Assembly (NCBI GenBank): GCA_964405735.1
Contig: CAYOPD010000006.1
Span: 1-64,000, forward strand
DNA length: 64,000 nt
Direction of reading: 5' to 3'
Source of the DNA: JADJLQ01 sp964405735
Lineage (GTDB): Bacteria; Bacteroidota; Bacteroidia; Chitinophagales; Saprospiraceae
This document shows, in pieces, positions 59,752-64,000 of the stretch. The notes beneath the pieces were generated by a model, which was not told the DNA's origin, did no database searches, and saw only the letters and a list, made by a program, of their open reading frames with translations. Position 1 is the stretch's first letter. Every line of letters begins with the position of its first letter. The position numbers were made by a program, and so were the translations under genes.

Positions 59752-62592
59752 ATGTCAGGAAAAAAGAGCCAGGAGACGGCTGAGGAAGAATTCATAGAGG
59801 TGACTGGAGCGCGGGTGCACAACCTGAAAAACATCGATATCCGCATACCCAGGAATCAGCTGGTGGTCATTACAGGCCTTAGTGGGAGCGGCAAGTCTTC
59901 CCTCGCATTTGATACGATCTATGCCGAAGGCCAGAGAAGGTATATGGAGACCTTTTCTTCCTACGCCCGTCAGTTTATCGGAAATATGGAAAGGCCAGAC
60001 GTGGAATTGATTACCGGTCTAAGCCCGGTGATATCCATCGAACAAAAGACCAGCGGATGGAATCCCCGGTCCACCGTAGGGACCATCACGGAGGTTTACG
60101 ATTTATTCCGCCTCCTTTTTGCCCGGATCGGGGAGGCTTACAGCTATGTCAGCGGTAAAAAAATGGTCAAATACAGCGAGGCCCAGGTCATCGACCATGT
60201 CCTGAGTACCTACCAGGAAAAAAAAATTATCCTCCTGGCACCGGTCATCCGGGGCAGAAAAGGCCATTACCGGGAGATCTTTGAGCAGGCCCGAAAGCAG
60301 GGCTATAGCAAGGTCAGGGTGGATGGACAGATGATGGACCTGAGGCCAGGCATGCAGGTCGACCGCTACAAGGTCCACGATATTGAGATCGTGATCGACC
60401 GCATCCAGGTGCAGCATTCCAGGCGTGACCGGCTTGCGTCTTCGGTTCAATTGGCCATGAAAATGGGCAATGGCCTCCTGATGGTGGAGGACGAAGCAGG
60501 GCAGGTGGTGCCTTACAGCCAGAACCTGATGGACCCTGAAAACGGCATTTCCTATGAGGATCCGTCTCCAAATACCTTTTCCTTTAATTCCCCTTACGGG
60601 GCCTGCCCAAATTGCGATGGCTTGGGCAAACTGCACCAGGTGGATATGGAAAAGGTGATCCCGGATCCTAAAAAAAGCATCAATGAGACCGGTATTGCCC
60701 CATTGGGGGAGGTGAGGGAAAACATGACCTTCCAGCAGCTCAGGGCGATCTCAAAACAATATGGATTCACCTTCAGTACCGCCATTGAAAATATCCCGAA
60801 GAAAGCCCTCGAGATTATCCTGCACGGCGGTGAGGAAGGATTTGAAGTGAAGCCCAATTATTCACAAAACGAATTTGTATACAACCTGGCCCGTGAAGGC
60901 CTGGTCAATATGCTGGTCCGATGGCACCGGGACAGCACCAGCGAAAAAATAAGGCAATGGGCCGAGGATTTTATGACCATCAGCCTTTGCCCCGAATGCC
61001 AGGGAGCCAGGCTGAAAAAAGAAGCGCTGCATTTCAAAGTTGCCGGTTTGAATATTTCTGAGCTTGCTGAAATGGACTTGTCCGATTTGGCCCGATGGCT
61101 GGATGAGGCGGAACCAAAACTCAACCCAAGGCAACAACAAATCGGCCTGGATGTAATCAAGGAAGTCCGGCTGCGGCTCCGGTTTTTGTTGCATGTAGGC
61201 CTGGATTACCTGAGCATGAACCGGCCTGCGAACTCCCTCTCCGGAGGAGAATCGCAGCGTACCCGCCTGGCGACCCAGATTGGTTCCCAACTCACCGGAG
61301 TCACTTATATCCTGGATGAGCCCAGCATTGGCCTGCATGCCAGGGACAACCAAAGGCTGATCCAGGCCTTACGCGAACTCAGGGACATTGGCAATTCCCT
61401 GCTGGTAGTCGAGCACGACAAGGAAATCATGCTGGCTTCGGATTACCTGCTTGACCTCGGGCCGGGAGCGGGATCGCACGGTGGCCGGCTGGTAGCCAGC
61501 GGCATTCCCCGGGAATTTTTATTACAGGACTCGCTTACGGCCGACTATCTCAGCGACCGGAAAAAAATCGCTGTTCCAGGCAGAAGGCGTAAAGGAAATG
61601 GCCAGTTTCTGAAATTGTTTGGGGCCCGGGGGCACAATCTCCGGAAAGTGGACCTGAGTATACCCCTGAGTACCTTTATCTGCGTCACCGGTGTCAGCGG
61701 GAGCGGCAAAAGCAGCCTGATCAATGAAACCTTGTACCCGATCCTTCGCAAACATTTTTATGGCAGTGTGCAGAAACCATTGCCTTTTGACCGGGTTGAA
61801 GGCATAGACCTTCTGGACAAGGTCATTGAGATCGACCAGTCACCCATTGGCCGCACCCCGCGGTCCAATCCAGCTACCTATACCGGTGTATTCACTGACA
61901 TCCGTAACATATTCACCGGGCTTCCCGAGGCAAAAATCAGGGGATACAAGGCCGGAAGGTTTTCATTTAACGTAAAGGGAGGAAGGTGTGAAACCTGCGA
62001 AGGAGGGGGGATGCGCGTGATTGAGATGAATTTTTTGCCGGATGTCCAGGTCGAATGCGAAACCTGCCTGGGCAGAAGGTACAACCGGGAAACCCTGGAA
62101 ATCCTGTACAAAGGCAAGAATATCAGCCAGGTACTGGATATGCGGGTGGAAGATGCCATGCATTTTTTTGAAAATGTGCCCAATATCCACCGGAAGATGA
62201 AGACGCTTTACGAAGTGGGCCTGGGTTATATCTCCCTGGGCCAGCAAGCAACCACCCTTTCCGGAGGGGAGGCCCAAAGGGTAAAATTGTCGGAAGAACT
62301 TTCAAAGCGGGACAGCGGCAATACGCTTTATATCCTTGATGAGCCGACTACCGGGTTGCACTTTGCTGATATACAACACCTTTTGGACATTTTAAACCGC
62401 CTGGTAGACCGGGGCAATACGGTGGTAGTGATTGAACACAACCTGGATGTGATCAAAGTGGCGGATCACATCATCGACATGGGGCCTGAGGGCGGCAAAT
62501 ATGGGGGCAGGATAGTGGCGACCGGCACCCCTGAGGCCGTCGCCAGGTCTAAGGAGAGCCTTACGGCGAAATATTTGAAAGAAGAGCTCTGA
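59752..62592 (+). CDS. uvrA: Excinuclease ABC subunit A
   Basis: A 946-residue DNA-damage recognition ATPase. Two ABC modules are visible: Walker A GLSGSGKSSLAFDTIYAEGQ near the N-terminus with signature NSLSGGESQRTRLA, and GVSGSGKSSLINETLYP with TTLSGGEAQRVKLS. Zinc-binding cysteines are in GACPNCDGLG, LCPECQGAR, CETCEGGG and CETCLGRRYN. UvrA loads UvrB on damaged DNA; uvrB is not in the window. Length is normal. The ATG at 59752 was chosen over a TTG nine bases upstream because the promoter ends there. A strong terminator follows. Confidence 0.96.
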   Translation: MSGKKSQETAEEEFIEVTGARVHNLKNIDIRIPRNQLVVITGLSGSGKSSLAFDTIYAEGQRRYMETFSSYARQFIGNMERPDVELITGLSPVISIEQKTSGWNPRSTVGTITEVYDLFRLLFARIGEAYSYVSGKKMVKYSEAQVIDHVLSTYQEKKIILLAPVIRGRKGHYREIFEQARKQGYSKVRVDGQMMDLRPGMQVDRYKVHDIEIVIDRIQVQHSRRDRLASSVQLAMKMGNGLLMVEDEAGQVVPYSQNLMDPENGISYEDPSPNTFSFNSPYGACPNCDGLGKLHQVDMEKVIPDPKKSINETGIAPLGEVRENMTFQQLRAISKQYGFTFSTAIENIPKKALEIILHGGEEGFEVKPNYSQNEFVYNLAREGLVNMLVRWHRDSTSEKIRQWAEDFMTISLCPECQGARLKKEALHFKVAGLNISELAEMDLSDLARWLDEAEPKLNPRQQQIGLDVIKEVRLRLRFLLHVGLDYLSMNRPANSLSGGESQRTRLATQIGSQLTGVTYILDEPSIGLHARDNQRLIQALRELRDIGNSLLVVEHDKEIMLASDYLLDLGPGAGSHGGRLVASGIPREFLLQDSLTADYLSDRKKIAVPGRRRKGNGQFLKLFGARGHNLRKVDLSIPLSTFICVTGVSGSGKSSLINETLYPILRKHFYGSVQKPLPFDRVEGIDLLDKVIEIDQSPIGRTPRSNPATYTGVFTDIRNIFTGLPEAKIRGYKAGRFSFNVKGGRCETCEGGGMRVIEMNFLPDVQVECETCLGRRYNRETLEILYKGKNISQVLDMRVEDAMHFFENVPNIHRKMKTLYEVGLGYISLGQQATTLSGGEAQRVKLSEELSKRDSGNTLYILDEPTTGLHFADIQHLLDILNRLVDRGNTVVVIEHNLDVIKVADHIIDMGPEGGKYGGRIVATGTPEAVARSKESLTAKYLKEEL

Positions 62593-62606
62593 AGGGATAA
62601 AAAAAT

Positions 62607-62635
62607 AAAGCCCGATTCCTTTGAATCGGGCTTTT
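62607..62635 (+). terminator. Intrinsic terminator after uvrA
   Basis: AAAGCCCGATTC (62607-62618) pairs perfectly with 62623-62634 around a CTTT loop; the T-rich end follows. It marks the border to the AT-rich stretch. Confidence 0.85.
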
Positions 62636-62657
62636 ATCAAATTACCCTTTACACTAA

Positions 62658-62789
62658 ATACATATTGATTTTCAAGGATTTGAGGATACTAAATTTGATA
62701 ATAGTCCTGGTAATCCTTGCGGTCTCAACGCATCAAATGGTCTGAAATTATATTCAGATCATATTTTTGATGCTATTGTAAATAATTAA
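62658..62789 (+). other. Protein-like open stretch without a start, in the 370-base spacer
   Basis: A 43-codon open frame reading DFQGFEDTKFDNSPGNPCGL then NASNGLKLYSDHIF, with no start codon. It resembles the C-terminal end of a lost gene rather than random AT-rich sequence, but I do not recognise it. Apart from this and the peptide frame at 62839 I see nothing in 62640-62980. Confidence 0.2.
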
Positions 62790-62838
62790 TTTATAACTAA
62801 GTATAAACATTTAACAACTCCCGCCAACAGAAATAATT

Positions 62839-62904
62839 CTAGAATCCATCTACAACTGTGGTAATTCCAAGAGCACAGAGAATCCATTCAATAAAATTTT
62901 TCAT
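62839..62904 (-). CDS. Possible 21-residue peptide
   Basis: ATG to TAG gives MKNFIEWILCALGITTVVDG plus a final Phe: a short hydrophobic peptide with a single Cys and no rare residues. A perfect TAnnTTTG (TAATTTTG on the minus strand, 62923-62930) lies 19 bases before the ATG. Coding by chance is quite possible at this length. Confidence 0.2.
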   Translation of the reverse strand: MKNFIEWILCALGITTVVDGF

Positions 62905-62982
62905 TTCGATTCAATTTTGAATCAAAATTATAGCAGCGCTGGAAGCCAAAGAATATCATAAACCCTTGGATATGGACGGAGT

Positions 62983-62990
62983 TATTTTTG
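62983..62990 (+). promoter_or_regulatory. Promoter -7-like box before a small frame
   Basis: TATTTTTG, a perfect TAnnTTTG, 9 bases before the ATG at 62999. In AT-rich DNA a chance match is likely. Confidence 0.3.
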
Positions 62991-62998
62991 TAAATTAT

Positions 62999-63160
62999 AT
63001 GAATTCAGTTCATATATTCCTGATTTTAAGTATTATATATTACTTTACAGTTATTATATTATTGATTCCTCACATTTATATTATTGCTTTCGTCAAAGCT
63101 AAGTTGGCTTTGGGATTGACCATGTATCAATATTTCATTCACCAAGACGTAAAAAATTGA
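62999..63160 (+). CDS. Possible small membrane protein
   Basis: A 53-residue frame with one long hydrophobic stretch (IFLILSIIYYFTVIILLIPH) and a short polar tail. A -7-type box precedes it closely. No family is recognised and base use is AT-rich as in the surroundings, so it may not be a gene. Confidence 0.3.
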   Translation: MNSVHIFLILSIIYYFTVIILLIPHIYIIAFVKAKLALGLTMYQYFIHQDVKN

Positions 63161-63235
63161 GTTTTTTTCAAAATACTTCCCTTTAAAATATTGATATTTA
63201 GCTTATTGTGATTAATATTGAATGAACATTTTATT

Positions 63236-64000
63236 ATGATAAATGAAATAAAATCCCTTGTAAACTTTGTAAACAAATGTAAAGTCCAACATCTGGAGAT
63301 CTTCACTCGGGAAGATTTTGGTAGAAGAAAGACAAAAATGGGGGAATTATTTGAACTGATCCGGGACTTAGATGTGAAGACAGAGGATGATTTAAAAACC
63401 GCTTTATATGGTGATAAGATATTGGCTTATGGTTTTGATAAAATCTATTCAAGGTTCAAGGAAAAATTGTCAAATACCCTCTTTTTTATTGACACCCGGA
63501 CCTCAATGTTTAGCGAAAGGGCTATTGCCTATTACAACTGTTCAAGAAGGGCTTATATCACGCGGATACTGCTCGAACGCGGTTATCATAAATTTTCCAT
63601 TTCCCTTGTTGAGAAAACTCTACCGGTAAGCCTTAAATTTGAGTTTAGTGATCTGTCGGTCCATTTTCTGAAAGCTTTGATCCGCCATTATAGTACCCGG
63701 AATATTGATTTAAAAAAGTTTGAAAAATATAAAGATATTTATCTGCCAGCTATCCAAACCCTCAATGCTGAGAATAAGTTGGAAATCATGGTTTCAAACA
63801 TTGCTTATGAAAGCAATGCTGCGCATGCTTCCAAGCACAGTATCATATCTGAGGATGCACTCCTTGATTCTGTGGAAACAGCAGAAAACCTTTTAAAGGG
63901 GGAGGCGTCCATCGATTCCATTATGGCCGCCTCAAAAATTTTACAGTATTATTTCAAACAGAAAAAAAATTATGGTGAATATAAAAAGATCACGGCCGAG
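63236..64000 (+). CDS. Unrecognised protein, cut by the window end
   Basis: An open frame of 255 codons from the ATG at 63236 that runs off the window without a stop. The product begins MINEIKSLVNFVNKCKVQHL and is rich in Leu, Lys, Glu and aromatic residues; it is predicted to be almost all helical, like TPR-type or other helical-repeat scaffolds, with no signal peptide and no catalytic motif that I can see. Composition is more AT-rich than in the window's other genes, which would fit an acquired or fast-evolving gene. Family unknown. Confidence 0.75.
   Translation, partial: MINEIKSLVNFVNKCKVQHLEIFTREDFGRRKTKMGELFELIRDLDVKTEDDLKTALYGDKILAYGFDKIYSRFKEKLSNTLFFIDTRTSMFSERAIAYYNCSRRAYITRILLERGYHKFSISLVEKTLPVSLKFEFSDLSVHFLKALIRHYSTRNIDLKKFEKYKDIYLPAIQTLNAENKLEIMVSNIAYESNAAHASKHSIISEDALLDSVETAENLLKGEASIDSIMAASKILQYYFKQKKNYGEYKKITAE

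Overview
The window is a chromosomal stretch of a Bacteroidota bacterium, most likely a marine or sludge-type member of the Saprospiria. This rests on GldB (a gliding lipoprotein confined to the phylum), the TAnnTTTG type of -7 promoter box in front of many genes, an ECF sigma factor paired with an outer-membrane barrel protein, a DUF4286 protein, plant-type leucine-rich repeats, and a C-terminal GC-D-A-NY-C-Y motif on a secreted DUF1080 protein. Base composition is roughly balanced through most of the window and turns clearly AT-rich after about 62.6 kb. I see no rRNA, tRNA, CRISPR array, transposase or prophage. Genus and species cannot be read from the sequence.

Layout. 0-5 kb: topoisomerase IV subunit A (parC), then an ECF sigma factor translationally coupled to a chimeric inner-membrane/outer-membrane protein. 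5-9 kb: a class I glutamine amidotransferase, a DUF1080 lectin/hydrolase fold protein and an ATP-grasp ligase on the minus strand, divergent from an esterase, then the fluoride channel crcB. 9-14.4 kb: MazG-like pyrophosphohydrolase, GH95 fucosidase and an orphan pair of dipeptide-type ABC permeases with unusual insertions. 14.5-21.4 kb: HU, split transketolase, SGNH hydrolase, a small membrane protein, a CPA2 antiporter with RCK domains and a CHAD protein. 21.5-27.3 kb: a plus-strand amino-sugar operon of two secreted Gfo/Idh/MocA dehydrogenases, a secreted NagA-like amidohydrolase, an Nramp-fold transporter without the metal-binding motifs, and a NagB-type deaminase. 27-34 kb: aspS, an AraC remnant, NamZ-type muramidase, M20 peptidase and GH32. 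34-38.6 kb: acyl-CoA dehydrogenase, rhomboid-unrelated site-2 protease with CBS domains, and a fatty acid hydroxylase. 38.6-45.2 kb: a carbohydrate cluster (GH1, SSS symporter, Gfo/Idh, acetyltransferase) and a divergent zinc alcohol dehydrogenase. 45-56 kb: LRR protein, S24/XRE regulator, Gfo/Idh, ApbE, NadC, GldB, 2OG oxygenase, TatA, OmpH/Skp, SnoaL and RpiB. 56-62.6 kb: YtcJ amidohydrolase, GH130, uvrA. 62.6-64 kb: small or partial frames of unknown function.

How the genes work together. The dominant theme is glycan scavenging: five glycosidase or phosphorylase families, four Gfo/Idh/MocA dehydrogenases, a DUF1080 protein, an amino-sugar catabolic pair and a muramidase. Secreted redox-active sugar dehydrogenases plus DUF1080 would fit a 3-keto-glycoside route in the envelope. 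The most unusual items are a possible trans-envelope anti-sigma protein (3.4-4.9 kb), the motif-less Nramp transporter (25.2-26.5 kb), an ATP-grasp/amidotransferase/esterase module of unknown product (5.0-8.6 kb), a near-identical palindrome in two divergent promoters (7.77 and 30.78 kb), and a dispersed family of 7-8 base tandem repeats that sit on or next to stop codons, one pair of which flanks a deleted four-helix-bundle gene.
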